From an uncultured Clostridia bacterium (GTDB taxonomy: Bacteria > Bacillota > Clostridia > Oscillospirales > Ruminococcaceae), in the NCBI GenBank assembly GCA_947510165.1, contig CANNSB010000002.1, positions 1 to 64,000 of the forward strand: DNA of 64,000 bases. The letters run 5' to 3'. This document shows, one piece after another, positions 52,653 through 61,606 of the stretch (the stretch's first letter is position 1; every line of letters begins with the position of its first letter). A program made the translations under genes and the position numbers. Under the pieces are notes generated by a model, which was not told the origin of the DNA, made no database searches, and was given only the letters and a program-made list of their open reading frames with translations.

Positions 52653-53345
52653 TTATAGCTGCGTTGTTGCAAAAACAATACAGCTTATTTTTTTTGCTCC
52701 ATTTTTTTTTAGACAATGGGAAAAAATATTTAAAGTTGAACCAGTTGTAGAAACATCATCACATATGAGAATATTTTTTTCCTGTATATATTCTGGTTTT
52801 ATACATTTATATGCATTTATTAAATTTAATTTTCTTTGTTTTTTATTTAGTTTATGTTGTTTTTCTGTAGATTTTTGTTTTATCATTATTTTAAAATTTG
52901 TATCTATATCTAGTGTTTTTGAAATATTTTTTGCAATAATTTCAGATTGATTAAATCCTCGTTTAAATTTATCTTTAGAAGTCATTGGTATAGGAATTAT
53001 AAGATCGGTTTCTTTTATAATTTCAGGAAATTGTTGTAATTTATCTACCATATATTTTGATATTGTTTTAGCATAATTAATTTTTTCCCTAAATTTAAAA
53101 TTTTTTATAGATGTTATAACAGGCTCTTGATAGCTAAAAGGACAGATGATTTTATCGAAAAACCATCTATCAGATTCGCATATACAACTATCTTTACTGC
53201 ATATATTACATACAGATGTTTTTGTAAAAGGAAGATTTAAATAGCAGTTAGAACAACAAAGACTATTTATTTCAATTATATCAGAGCAGAAGATGCATTT
53301 TTTAGGAAAAAATATATTTAATATATTGGAAATAATTTTAGTCAT
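52653..53345 (-). CDS. comFC: ComF-family phosphoribosyltransferase-like protein
   Basis: A 230-aa ComFC/GntX-like protein. Four CxxC-type pairs in the first 55 residues (CIFC, CCSNC, CNIC, CIC) form a zinc finger, followed by a type I phosphoribosyltransferase fold with IPIPMT, RGFNQSEIIAK and the PRPP loop ICDDVSTTGST. The family is needed for DNA uptake during transformation in B. subtilis. No comFA is beside it; instead the start overlaps the end of recD2 by 8 bases, so it is translated from the recD2 transcript. Confidence 0.92.
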   Translation of the reverse strand: MTKIISNILNIFFPKKCIFCSDIIEINSLCCSNCYLNLPFTKTSVCNICSKDSCICESDRWFFDKIICPFSYQEPVITSIKNFKFREKINYAKTISKYMVDKLQQFPEIIKETDLIIPIPMTSKDKFKRGFNQSEIIAKNISKTLDIDTNFKIMIKQKSTEKQHKLNKKQRKLNLINAYKCIKPEYIQEKNILICDDVSTTGSTLNIFSHCLKKNGAKKISCIVFATTQL

Positions 53346-55551
53346 CTCCTTGTAATAAAAATTTCAAACCGGTATATCTAAACATTTTTTTATTATTATT
53401 TATCATAAACCTGATTCTTTCAGCCGATCCAATAAGAATTAAAATTTGTTTTGCACGGGTGACACCAGTGTATAAAAGACTTCTATAATATAGTTTGTCA
53501 TATCCTTCTAAAATAGGAATTATTACTGATTTAAATTCGCTTCCTTGACTTTTATGTATTGTTATGGCATATCCTAAAACAATTTCTGAAAGGGAATCAT
53601 AATTATATGTTGCAATTTTGCCTTCAAAGTTTATAATTATTTTATCATCTTTTTTAGATAAAGATAGGATTATTCCTATATCACCGTTGAAAACTCCTAG
53701 ACCTTTTTTCTCGTCTTTTTCCCAAGGAATATTATAATTATTTTTAATCTGCATAACTTTATCACCAACACGAAATATATTATCATTATATTTAACTTCT
53801 GATTTTTCTTTAGACGGCGGATTTATCACAGCTTGTATATCTTTGTTTAAAGAGGTTGTACCAACGGTTGATTTTTTTGAAGGACATAATATTTGTATAT
53901 CTTTTATAGGGGAAAAACCGTATTTTTTTGCAAGTCGGTATGATATCAGATCTATTATTGTTTTAGATATTTTTTCTCCATTATTTTGCTCTATAAAAAA
54001 GAAATCACTATCTTTTTTATCTAATATTGGGTTTTCTCCATTTATTATTAGATGGGCATTTTTTATGATTAAACTAGATTTTGCCTGTCTAAAAATTTCT
54101 TTTAAACATATAGTAGGAACTGTTTGGCTATCTATTAGATCTTTTATTATATTTCCTGCACCAACTGATGGAAGTTGGTCATAATCTCCAACTATAATTA
54201 TTTTGCAATATTCTGGAAGAGCTTTTATAAAAGAGGAAAATAAAAATGTATCCACCATAGACATCTCATCAATTATAACTACGTCACATTTAAGCTGATT
54301 ATTTTCATTTTTTACAAATATAGTTTTATCAAATTGATTAAATCCTACTTCTAAAATTCTATGAATAGTTTTGGCATCTCTATCAGTTACATTAGATAAA
54401 ACTTTGGCTGCACGACCGGTTGGTGCGGATAGTATTATTTTATTTCCTTCTGTTTCTAAAATTTTTATGATTGCATTTAAAGTGGTAGTCTTTCCGGTTC
54501 CAGGGCCGCCGGTTAAAATCATTATATTTTCTGTCAAAGCTGATTCTATAGCTTTTTTCTGAATATCTTCATAAAATATATTATTTTCTTCTTCTATAGA
54601 AGATATTAATTGTTTAATTTCAATATCAGAATATACTTTTTTAAAAGAAATATTTTTTGATAATAATAATTTTATCCTTTCACAAATGTTTATTTCTTCT
54701 TCAAATATTTCTGATATATATATATACGATCTGTTTTTAAAAAGTTCTATAAATTTTCCTTTTTGTATTTCAATATCTATTATAGGTGATATATCAGACT
54801 CTGAAATATTTAATAAAGATATAGCAAGGGATATAAGTGTTTCTTTTGGTAGAGAAGTGTGTCCATTTTTTTTGTTATAAGACAGGATAAATTTTAGGGC
54901 AGATGATATTCTATTGGAATTGTTTTTTTGTATATCCATGTCTTCTGCAATAGAATCAGCGGTTTCAAAATCTATATCAATATCAGCATCGGTTAGTATA
55001 AATGGGTTTGTTTTTATAAATGATATCCCTTGATTTCCAAAAATTTTCCATACTTTTATACTTTTTATAGTTGTTATATTATATTTTGATAAAAATAAAA
55101 CAATTTTTTTTATCCCACAAATTTTATTATATTCATAAACTATAGTATTTAATTTTGTAGGAGAGATTCCTTTTATTTTTAATAAAGAATCTGGAGAATT
55201 TTCTATAATATTAAATGTTTCTTCTCCAAATAGTTCAACAATTTTTCTTGCTGTAGAAATTCCAATACCTTTGATAACTCCAGATGATAGATATTTTAAT
55301 ATGGCTTTTTTTGTTTCTGGCATTCTAACTTCGAAAGCCGAAGCTTTAAATTGTTGTCCATATTTTTGATGGGCGATAAACTCTCCATAAAAAGTTGCGT
55401 CTTCTCCCTCGTTTAAAGATGAAATGTTTCCCACAACAACTAATAATATATTATCGAATACTATTTCAACAACTCCAAATCCGGTTTCTTCATTTTTAAA
55501 TAATATATTTTCAATATATCCGGTGATACTTTTTAGATTATTATTCTCCAT
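53338..55551 (-). CDS. recD2: RecD2-type ATP-dependent DNA helicase
   Basis: A 737-aa SF1B 5'-3' helicase of the RecD2/YrrC family, which acts without RecBC in DNA repair. An N-terminal OB-like and helix-hairpin-helix region (GVIKGIGISTARKIVELFG) precedes Walker A (GGPGTGKTT, near 347-356), Walker B VVIIDEMSMVD, and the C-terminal motifs GYAITIHKSQGSEF and YTGVTRAK. Length is typical. A terminator at 55606-55649 separates it from the upstream gene, so its promoter must lie at about 55552-55605. Confidence 0.93.
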   Translation of the reverse strand: MENNNLKSITGYIENILFKNEETGFGVVEIVFDNILLVVVGNISSLNEGEDATFYGEFIAHQKYGQQFKASAFEVRMPETKKAILKYLSSGVIKGIGISTARKIVELFGEETFNIIENSPDSLLKIKGISPTKLNTIVYEYNKICGIKKIVLFLSKYNITTIKSIKVWKIFGNQGISFIKTNPFILTDADIDIDFETADSIAEDMDIQKNNSNRISSALKFILSYNKKNGHTSLPKETLISLAISLLNISESDISPIIDIEIQKGKFIELFKNRSYIYISEIFEEEINICERIKLLLSKNISFKKVYSDIEIKQLISSIEEENNIFYEDIQKKAIESALTENIMILTGGPGTGKTTTLNAIIKILETEGNKIILSAPTGRAAKVLSNVTDRDAKTIHRILEVGFNQFDKTIFVKNENNQLKCDVVIIDEMSMVDTFLFSSFIKALPEYCKIIIVGDYDQLPSVGAGNIIKDLIDSQTVPTICLKEIFRQAKSSLIIKNAHLIINGENPILDKKDSDFFFIEQNNGEKISKTIIDLISYRLAKKYGFSPIKDIQILCPSKKSTVGTTSLNKDIQAVINPPSKEKSEVKYNDNIFRVGDKVMQIKNNYNIPWEKDEKKGLGVFNGDIGIILSLSKKDDKIIINFEGKIATYNYDSLSEIVLGYAITIHKSQGSEFKSVIIPILEGYDKLYYRSLLYTGVTRAKQILILIGSAERIRFMINNNKKMFRYTGLKFLLQGDD

Positions 55552-55605
55552 TTTTCAGACCTCATCTATAAATTATATATTTAGATTATATCATATAGAT
55601 TATAT

Positions 55606-55649
55606 AAATAGAAAAAAACCTTTGGATTTCCAAAGGTTTTTTTCTATTT
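55606..55649 (-). terminator. Terminator after the sigF operon
   Basis: A 20-bp stem (55606-55625 / 55630-55649) with long A and T runs. On the minus strand it follows the stop of the 121-aa gene, whose last codons it overlaps, and ends in a U-rich tract. Confidence 0.9.
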
Positions 55650-56009
55650 ATTATACAAAATAAAATTTGAGTTTATAAAACTAGGTAGCTCATCTTTTTT
55701 ACATATAGATATATTAGTATTTTTTTCTGCAAATAAATAGCAGATTTTTTTTGTTTCATCATCTATACCCATATCAATAATAATTATATAGGGTTGGCTG
55801 TTGATTATATTTGTTTGTTTAAACTGTATAAGCATTGATCTAATTATATATTCTATTTTTTCTACATGGCCAGATAAAGGAACTATTGAGATTAGTTGTT
55901 GATTTTGATCTAGTGATGATCTATGTATGATAGTAGATATAATAGTTGCCAATCCTATTATACTTGTAACAATGATAATAGATATAGCAGATATGTTTAA
56001 TATTTCCAT
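55644..56009 (-). CDS. Small membrane-anchored protein downstream of sigF
   Basis: A 121-aa protein with an N-terminal membrane helix (ISAISIIIVTSIIGLATIIS) and a soluble alpha/beta-looking domain (YIIIIDMGIDDETKKICYLFAE). Its C-terminus is Asn/Leu/Tyr-rich. It begins 62 bases after sigF, behind AGGAGG, with a small 8-bp hairpin (56029-56036/56046-56053) in between, so it probably belongs to the spoIIA operon. This site is often held by spoVA genes in Bacilli. I recognise no family; a forespore or engulfment role would be guilt by association only. Confidence 0.72.
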   Translation of the reverse strand: MEILNISAISIIIVTSIIGLATIISTIIHRSSLDQNQQLISIVPLSGHVEKIEYIIRSMLIQFKQTNIINSQPYIIIIDMGIDDETKKICYLFAEKNTNISICKKDELPSFINSNFILYNK

Positions 56010-56071
56010 AATATTCCTCCTATAAGTAGTGTATTTTATTTTATGAAATACACGAATATTATGTTAAAATA

Positions 56072-56794
56072 TTAGTTAATTAATTTTTGTCTTAGATATA
56101 AAAGAATTTTTTTTTCTCGTCTAGATATTTGAACTTGGGTTGTTTTTAGAAGTTTAGAAGTTTCTTTTTGTGTTTTATTTTGAAAATATCTATATATTAT
56201 TAGTTTTCTATCACTTTCTGTTAAAAGAAGAATAACTTCTTTTAAAGATATTATATCAGATATTTTATCTTCAATATTATCTGTTTTAATATCAATCTGC
56301 TTATTTTCGTCATCTTCATCATCATTTATAGTTAGAGATATAGGATGATGGCTAGAGTTTATAGCCTCTATAACGTTTTCTATAGAAACATCTAAAGATT
56401 CTGCAATTTGGGATAGGGAAGGTTCTATTCCGGTTTTTTTAAGAAAATATTCCTTTTCTCGAAAAACTTTTAAAGAAAGTTCTTTTAAACTTCGACTAAC
56501 TTTTAACGCTCCACCATCTCTGAATAGTCTTTTCATCTCCCCTAAAATTACAGGAACAGCATAGGTTGAAAATTTCACGCCTCTGTCTTCGTCAAATCCA
56601 TCAAAAGCCTTAATAAGACCCATAGATCCTGCTGAAAAAAGGTCATCATATTCAATTCCTCGACCTTTAAATTTATGTGCGCAAGAATGCACAAGTCCAA
56701 GATTTGATTTTATAAAATTGTCTTTTGATGTACGATCTTTAATCAATATGTTTTTTAGAAGAAAGTTTTTTAGATAAAATAACTGTGGTTCCAT
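56072..56794 (-). CDS. sigF: RNA polymerase sigma factor F (early forespore)
   Basis: Forespore-specific sigma factor held by SpoIIAB. Region 2 is clear (NLGLVHSCAHKF, YDDLFSAGSMGLIKAFDGFD, VKFSTYAVPVILGEMKRLFRD), region 3 follows (SLKELSLKVFREKEYF), and region 4 ends the protein (SDRKLIIYRYFQNKTQKETSKLLKT). The start is uncertain: ATG 56794 overlaps spoIIAB by 56 bases and has no clear ribosome binding site; TTG 56746 overlaps by 8 bases but would leave only about 15 residues before region 2. I keep the long form, which better matches family length. Third gene of spoIIAA-spoIIAB-sigF. Confidence 0.93.
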   Translation of the reverse strand: MEPQLFYLKNFLLKNILIKDRTSKDNFIKSNLGLVHSCAHKFKGRGIEYDDLFSAGSMGLIKAFDGFDEDRGVKFSTYAVPVILGEMKRLFRDGGALKVSRSLKELSLKVFREKEYFLKKTGIEPSLSQIAESLDVSIENVIEAINSSHHPISLTINDDEDDENKQIDIKTDNIEDKISDIISLKEVILLLTESDRKLIIYRYFQNKTQKETSKLLKTTQVQISRREKKILLYLRQKLIN

Positions 56795-57185
56795 TATCTA
56801 AAGATGAAAAAACTTTCAATCTATCCATAAAAGATTGCATAACAGCAAATCCTAGTCCAGCTCTTTCTCCTGTTGTACATGTTGTAAATAGTGGTTCTAA
56901 AGCTTGATCTATGTTAGATATTCCACAACCTTTATCTTTTATCTTTATGTATATTTCATTATTTTCAAAAATTTTTCCATGGATATATATATTTCCTATT
57001 TCATTTTTATATCCATGCACTATACAGTTTGTGACCGCTTCAGAGACAGCAGTTTTAATATCTGCAACTTCTTCTAAAGTTGGATCTAGTTGTGCAAAAA
57101 AACATGTTATAGCTGTTCGTGCAAAACTTTCGTTTGATGATCTACTAGGAATTATAAGTTTTACTTCATTTAAAAGGTTTTTCAT
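56739..57185 (-). CDS. spoIIAB: Anti-sigma F factor / serine kinase SpoIIAB
   Basis: A 148-aa GHKL kinase that binds sigma-F and phosphorylates SpoIIAA. The N box is SEAVTNCIVHGY, G1 DKGCGISN and G2 GERAGLGFAVMQ, all intact. It begins 15 bases after spoIIAA and overlaps sigF, the normal order. SpoIIE at 29963-32317 would reverse its action on SpoIIAA. Confidence 0.95.
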   Translation of the reverse strand: MKNLLNEVKLIIPSRSSNESFARTAITCFFAQLDPTLEEVADIKTAVSEAVTNCIVHGYKNEIGNIYIHGKIFENNEIYIKIKDKGCGISNIDQALEPLFTTCTTGERAGLGFAVMQSFMDRLKVFSSLDNGTTVILSKKLSSKKHID

Positions 57186-57200
57186 ATTCTATCCCCCAAA

Positions 57201-57512
57201 CTAAATGTTAGTTATCTTTAATATTTTTTCTATTCCAGCAAGCTTCATAACCTTTGATATATGGCTTGAAAGGTTTTTAAGTTGTATTCCTCCACCTATT
57301 TCTTTCATCGATTTATATCGTCCCATGACAAGTCCTATTCCACTACTGTCCATAAAAGAAACGTTTTTAAAATCTAATATTAGTTTTGAAGGAAGATGAT
57401 TTTTTATCTCTATATCTATCTGTTCTCTAATATCTTTTGCAGAATGATGATCAATATCACCATCCATATACGCAATTAAATTTTTATCTATCTTCTCTAT
57501 TTTTATTCCCAT
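57201..57512 (-). CDS. spoIIAA: Anti-anti-sigma factor SpoIIAA
   Basis: A 103-aa STAS-domain protein that releases sigma-F when unphosphorylated. The phosphorylation site is Ser57 (or Ser56) in FMDSSGIGLVMG. I start at ATG 57512 (MGIKIEKIDK), preceded by GGAGG at 57530-57526; a longer reading frame to 57584 adds a non-homologous N-terminus that runs through the folC terminator. First gene of the operon. A sigma-H promoter is expected from the family but I could not place one confidently. Confidence 0.94.
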   Translation of the reverse strand: MGIKIEKIDKNLIAYMDGDIDHHSAKDIREQIDIEIKNHLPSKLILDFKNVSFMDSSGIGLVMGRYKSMKEIGGGIQLKNLSSHISKVMKLAGIEKILKITNI

Positions 57513-57556
57513 ATTTAAATAATAACCTCCTAAAAGATTTATGTCTTCCAAAATAA

Positions 57557-57598
57557 AAATAAAACCCTTTATGTTGAATATCATAAAGGGTTTTATTT
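57557..57598 (-). terminator. Terminator after folC
   Basis: A 17-bp stem (57557-57573 / 57582-57598) with an 8-base loop, T-rich after the stem on the minus strand. It separates the rqcH-valS-folC operon from spoIIA. Confidence 0.9.
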
Positions 57599-57608
57599 AT
57601 AAATTTTG

Positions 57609-58940
57609 TCATATAGTGTCTTTTATAAAATTTCTTATATCCGAGGCTAAGTATAGAGATCCACAAACAACAAATGAAAAATTGTTATCTTTTTGATAAA
57701 TTGTATTTATACACTCTACAACATCTAGATATGAGCTTAAAGAAAATGCTTCTATATTATAATTTTTTGTATAATCTAATAAAGTTTGAATATCTACAGA
57801 AGAATGATTTTCTATATTTACAAATATTATATGAGAAAATTCTTTAGATAATATTTCTAGCATATCTTTATAATTTTTGTTTGAAAGCACACCAAATATA
57901 CATGCTTTGTTTCCTGTAATAAATTTTAATGTTTCTTTAAGTTTTAGAATACCATCTAAATTATGTGCTCCATCGATATATATATTCGGAGATGATTTTA
58001 TTTTTTCCATTCTAGCTGGTATAAAAGATTGGGACAATCCGTTAGTTATATTTTTATTTGATATAGAAAATTTCTTTTTGTTTAAATTTTTGTATTTCGA
58101 TTTAATAGTTATAGTATTAATAGTTTCTATAGCTGTTATAGCGTTGTATATTTGATGTTCCCCTACAAGATTTATCCTGTATTTATATCCATCGTATATA
58201 AATTCTGATCCATATAAATCCATCTTTTCTATTATAAGGGAAGATGTTGAAGGAAGGATTACAGTTGATTTAGATAAGGTTGAGGCTTTTTTATAAATTA
58301 TCTCTAAAATTTCTTCAGAATTTTTGGGGTAAACAATAACAGGGGAGTTTTCTTTTATTATTCCAGCTTTATTTTCTGTTATCTCTGATATAGTTTCACC
58401 TAGTCGATCTGTATGGTCTATAGATATTGATGTTATTATAGATGCAACGGGGGGAGGGATAATATTTGTAGCGTCTAAACTTCCACCTAAGCCAGTTTCT
58501 AGACAGACAAAATCACATTTTTTATAGAGGAAGAAAGCAAATCCTATAGCTGTTAGTGCTTCAAATTCTGTTATTATTACATCATCATTTTTAAGATTTT
58601 CTATAACAGGTTTTATAGTATTTGTAATCCAAGCAAATTCATCTTCTGTAATCATCTGGTTATCAACTTGAAATCTTTCTCTAAAATTTATTATATGAGG
58701 GGAAAAAAATGCACCTGTTTTATATCCTGCACTAATTAAAATATTTGAGCAGAACATAGTTGTAGATCCTTTTCCGTTTGTTCCTGCTATGTGTATAAAG
58801 TTTATTTTTTTTTCGGGATTTTTTATTATATCCAAAAGAATTTTTATACGATCTAACCCAAGCTTAGACCCAAATTTTTTTAAAGAAGATATATATTTAT
58901 ATGCTTGTTGATAGTCTGTATTTTCTTTCATAGGTACCAC
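57609..58940 (-). CDS. folC: Folylpolyglutamate synthase / dihydrofolate synthase
   Basis: ATP-dependent ligase adding glutamate to folates (and often to dihydropteroate). The Mur-ligase-like P-loop is GTNGKGSTTMF, followed by SPHIINFRERFQV; ETGLGGSLDATNI and SIDHTDRLG (metal-binding His) are intact; the C-terminal domain has IDGAHNLDG. 443 aa is standard. It lies 4 bases after valS, the common Firmicutes arrangement. Confidence 0.94.
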   Translation of the reverse strand: MVPMKENTDYQQAYKYISSLKKFGSKLGLDRIKILLDIIKNPEKKINFIHIAGTNGKGSTTMFCSNILISAGYKTGAFFSPHIINFRERFQVDNQMITEDEFAWITNTIKPVIENLKNDDVIITEFEALTAIGFAFFLYKKCDFVCLETGLGGSLDATNIIPPPVASIITSISIDHTDRLGETISEITENKAGIIKENSPVIVYPKNSEEILEIIYKKASTLSKSTVILPSTSSLIIEKMDLYGSEFIYDGYKYRINLVGEHQIYNAITAIETINTITIKSKYKNLNKKKFSISNKNITNGLSQSFIPARMEKIKSSPNIYIDGAHNLDGILKLKETLKFITGNKACIFGVLSNKNYKDMLEILSKEFSHIIFVNIENHSSVDIQTLLDYTKNYNIEAFSLSSYLDVVECINTIYQKDNNFSFVVCGSLYLASDIRNFIKDTI

Positions 58941-58944
58941 CTTT

Positions 58945-61602
58945 TTAGTTGGTTTCTAATTTTTTTAAACTTTCTTTTATATTCTCTAAAAGTTTTTGGC
59001 TTTTTTCTAATTTATCTTTTTCTATATTCACGATTTTTTCTGGAGCTTTATCTATAAATTTTGGATTTTCTAATTTGTTTGATAAAAAGTTTATATCTTT
59101 TTGGCAGATATCCAATTCTTTTTCTAGGCGAATTTTTTCTTTTTCTTTGTCTACAAGCTGTTTTATAGGTATTAATATAATTGAGGAATTGGTAACAACT
59201 GAAACACAATCTTGAATATTAAAATTTTCTGATATTTCTATCGATTCGCCTCCTGCCAGAAGTTTAAAAAGATTTATAGATTTTTTAAATATCTCTTGAT
59301 GGAGAGTTGATATATATAGATTTGTTTTTTTGCTATTTTTTATATCCATTTCACCACGAATATTTCTGATTCCTCTTATAGCATCTATAATATGTTCAAA
59401 ATCTTTTTCCTGTTTTTCAAAAGCTAAAGAATTATCAGTATTGGGAAAATTTTGTATCATTATACTTTTTTCATCTATAAATATAGAAGACCAAATTTCT
59501 TCTGTTATAAAGGGCATGAATGGGTGAAGTAGTTTAAGAATTCCTGAAAGAAGAAAAACTAAAATATCTTGTGCAGTTTTTTTTGATTTTGGATTATTTG
59601 TAGATTGAATTCTGGATTTCGAGATTTCTATATACCAATCACAAAATATATCCCATATAAAATCATATAAATTTGAAGATGCTACGCCAAGCTCAAAATT
59701 TTCTAAATTTTCTGTAACCTGTTTCACTAGGCTATTATATTTGGATAAAATCCAAAAATCTTCTGGTGAAAAATTTGTAATATCATCTAATATAGTATTC
59801 TTATTTTCTATTGTATCAATATTCATAATGATAAATCTTGTGGCATTCCATAGCTTGTTTGCAAAATTTCGGCTAGACTTAACCTTTTCTTCTACAAATC
59901 TCATATCGTTTCCAGAGCTTGTTCCATTAGTTAGTGTAAATCTTAAAGCATCTGCCCCATATCTATCTATTATATCTAGAGGGTCTATCCCATTTCCTAA
60001 AGATTTAGACATTTTTCTTCCTTGATTATCTCTAACCATTCCATGGATAAAAATAGTATTAAATGGAATCGTTTTTGTTTGATCTAGAGATAAAAATATC
60101 ATTCTAGCAACCCAAAAAAATATTATATCGTATCCTGTAACAAGAGTATTTGTTGGAAAGAAATTTTTAAAATCAGTGGATTTATTTGGCCATCCAAGGG
60201 TTGAAAAAGGCCACAGACCAGAGCTAAACCAAGTGTCTAAACTATCTTTATCCTGTTGTATATTTGAACTTCCACATGATTTGCAAATGATAGGATTATT
60301 TTCAGAAACTGAAATTTCTTTACAATCTAAGCAATAATATGCAGGAATTCTATGACCCCACCATAACTGTCTAGATATACACCAATCTCTTATATTTTCC
60401 ATCCAATGTAGATATGTTTTGGAAAATCTCTCGGGGACAAATTTTATATCTTTATTTTCAATAGCCTCTATAGCTGGTTTTGTCAATGTATCCATCTTTA
60501 CAAACCATTGTTTAGAAACCTTAGGTTCTATAATAGTATTACATCTATAACAAGCTCCAATATTATTTTTGTGCTCTTTAGTCTCTAATATTAGATTGTT
60601 TTCCTCAAGATGTTTTAATAATTCTTTTCTACACTCATATCTGTCTAAGCCTGTGTATGGTGCTCCGTTTTCATTTATAGAACCATCATCATTCATAATA
60701 TTTATTATAGGAAGATTGTGACGTAGACCAACTTCAAAATCGTTTATATCATGGGCAGGAGTTATTTTCACACAGCCTGTTCCAAAATCCATCTCTACAT
60801 AAGTGTCCGAAATAATGGGGATTTGTTTATTTATAATAGGAATTAGCACAGTTTTTCCGATTAGATGGCTATATCTTTTATCATCAGGATGGACAGCAAT
60901 TGCGGTGTCTCCTAGAAGAGTTTCTGGTCTTGTTGTGGCAACTTCTAAAAACCCTGATTTATCTGAAAATATATATTTAATATGCCAAAATTGTCCATTA
61001 TTTTCTGTGTGTTCAACCTCTGCGTCGGATATAGATGTTTTACAGGTGGTACACCAGTTAATAATTTTTTCACCTCTATAGATTAGTCCTTTATTAAATA
61101 GATCTATAAAAACCTTATTTACAGCCTGACTGCATCCCTCATCAAGAGTAAATCTTTCTCTTGTCCAATCGCATGATGCACCAAGCTGTTTTAATTGTGA
61201 AGTTATTTTATTTCCAAATTTTTCTTTCCATTTCCAAGCTCTTTCTAAAAAAGCTTCTCTTCCTATAGATTCTTTTGTTATACCATCTTTTTTCATATCT
61301 TCAACAATTTTAGCTTCTGTAGCTATAGAAGCATGGTCTGTTCCAGGAATCCAAAGGGTAGAAAATCCTTTCATTCTTTTAAATCTAACAAGTATGTCTT
61401 GTAGAGTATTATCTAAAGCATGTCCCATATGAAGTTGACCCGTTATATTAGGAGGAGGCATGACTATTGTGTATGTTTCTTTTTCCTCACTTAGGTTAGG
61501 GCAAAAAAGACCGTCTTCCATCCATTTTTTATATATTTTTTCTTCAAAGTTTTTTGGGCTATAAACTTTTTCTATATTGTTATTCAATAGAAATTCCTCC
61601 AA
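58945..61602 (-). CDS. valS: Valyl-tRNA synthetase
   Basis: Class I synthetase charging tRNA-Val. The HIGH motif is NITGQLHMGHAL, KMSKS is GRKMSKSLGNGIDP, the editing CP1 domain has TTRPETLLGDTA and CVKITPAHD, and the C-terminal coiled-coil tRNA-binding arm (about 815-885) is Lys/Glu-rich. 885 aa is full length. Only 4 bases separate it from rqcH upstream, so there is no space for a T-box leader; control would have to come from the rqcH promoter. Confidence 0.97.
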   Translation of the reverse strand: MEEFLLNNNIEKVYSPKNFEEKIYKKWMEDGLFCPNLSEEKETYTIVMPPPNITGQLHMGHALDNTLQDILVRFKRMKGFSTLWIPGTDHASIATEAKIVEDMKKDGITKESIGREAFLERAWKWKEKFGNKITSQLKQLGASCDWTRERFTLDEGCSQAVNKVFIDLFNKGLIYRGEKIINWCTTCKTSISDAEVEHTENNGQFWHIKYIFSDKSGFLEVATTRPETLLGDTAIAVHPDDKRYSHLIGKTVLIPIINKQIPIISDTYVEMDFGTGCVKITPAHDINDFEVGLRHNLPIINIMNDDGSINENGAPYTGLDRYECRKELLKHLEENNLILETKEHKNNIGACYRCNTIIEPKVSKQWFVKMDTLTKPAIEAIENKDIKFVPERFSKTYLHWMENIRDWCISRQLWWGHRIPAYYCLDCKEISVSENNPIICKSCGSSNIQQDKDSLDTWFSSGLWPFSTLGWPNKSTDFKNFFPTNTLVTGYDIIFFWVARMIFLSLDQTKTIPFNTIFIHGMVRDNQGRKMSKSLGNGIDPLDIIDRYGADALRFTLTNGTSSGNDMRFVEEKVKSSRNFANKLWNATRFIIMNIDTIENKNTILDDITNFSPEDFWILSKYNSLVKQVTENLENFELGVASSNLYDFIWDIFCDWYIEISKSRIQSTNNPKSKKTAQDILVFLLSGILKLLHPFMPFITEEIWSSIFIDEKSIMIQNFPNTDNSLAFEKQEKDFEHIIDAIRGIRNIRGEMDIKNSKKTNLYISTLHQEIFKKSINLFKLLAGGESIEISENFNIQDCVSVVTNSSIILIPIKQLVDKEKEKIRLEKELDICQKDINFLSNKLENPKFIDKAPEKIVNIEKDKLEKSQKLLENIKESLKKLETN

Positions 61603-61606
61603 AATT

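Noticed and set aside
57513-57584. N-terminal extension of spoIIAA to 57584
   Set aside because: It would run through the folC terminator and the GGAGG, and the added residues have no match to the STAS domain.
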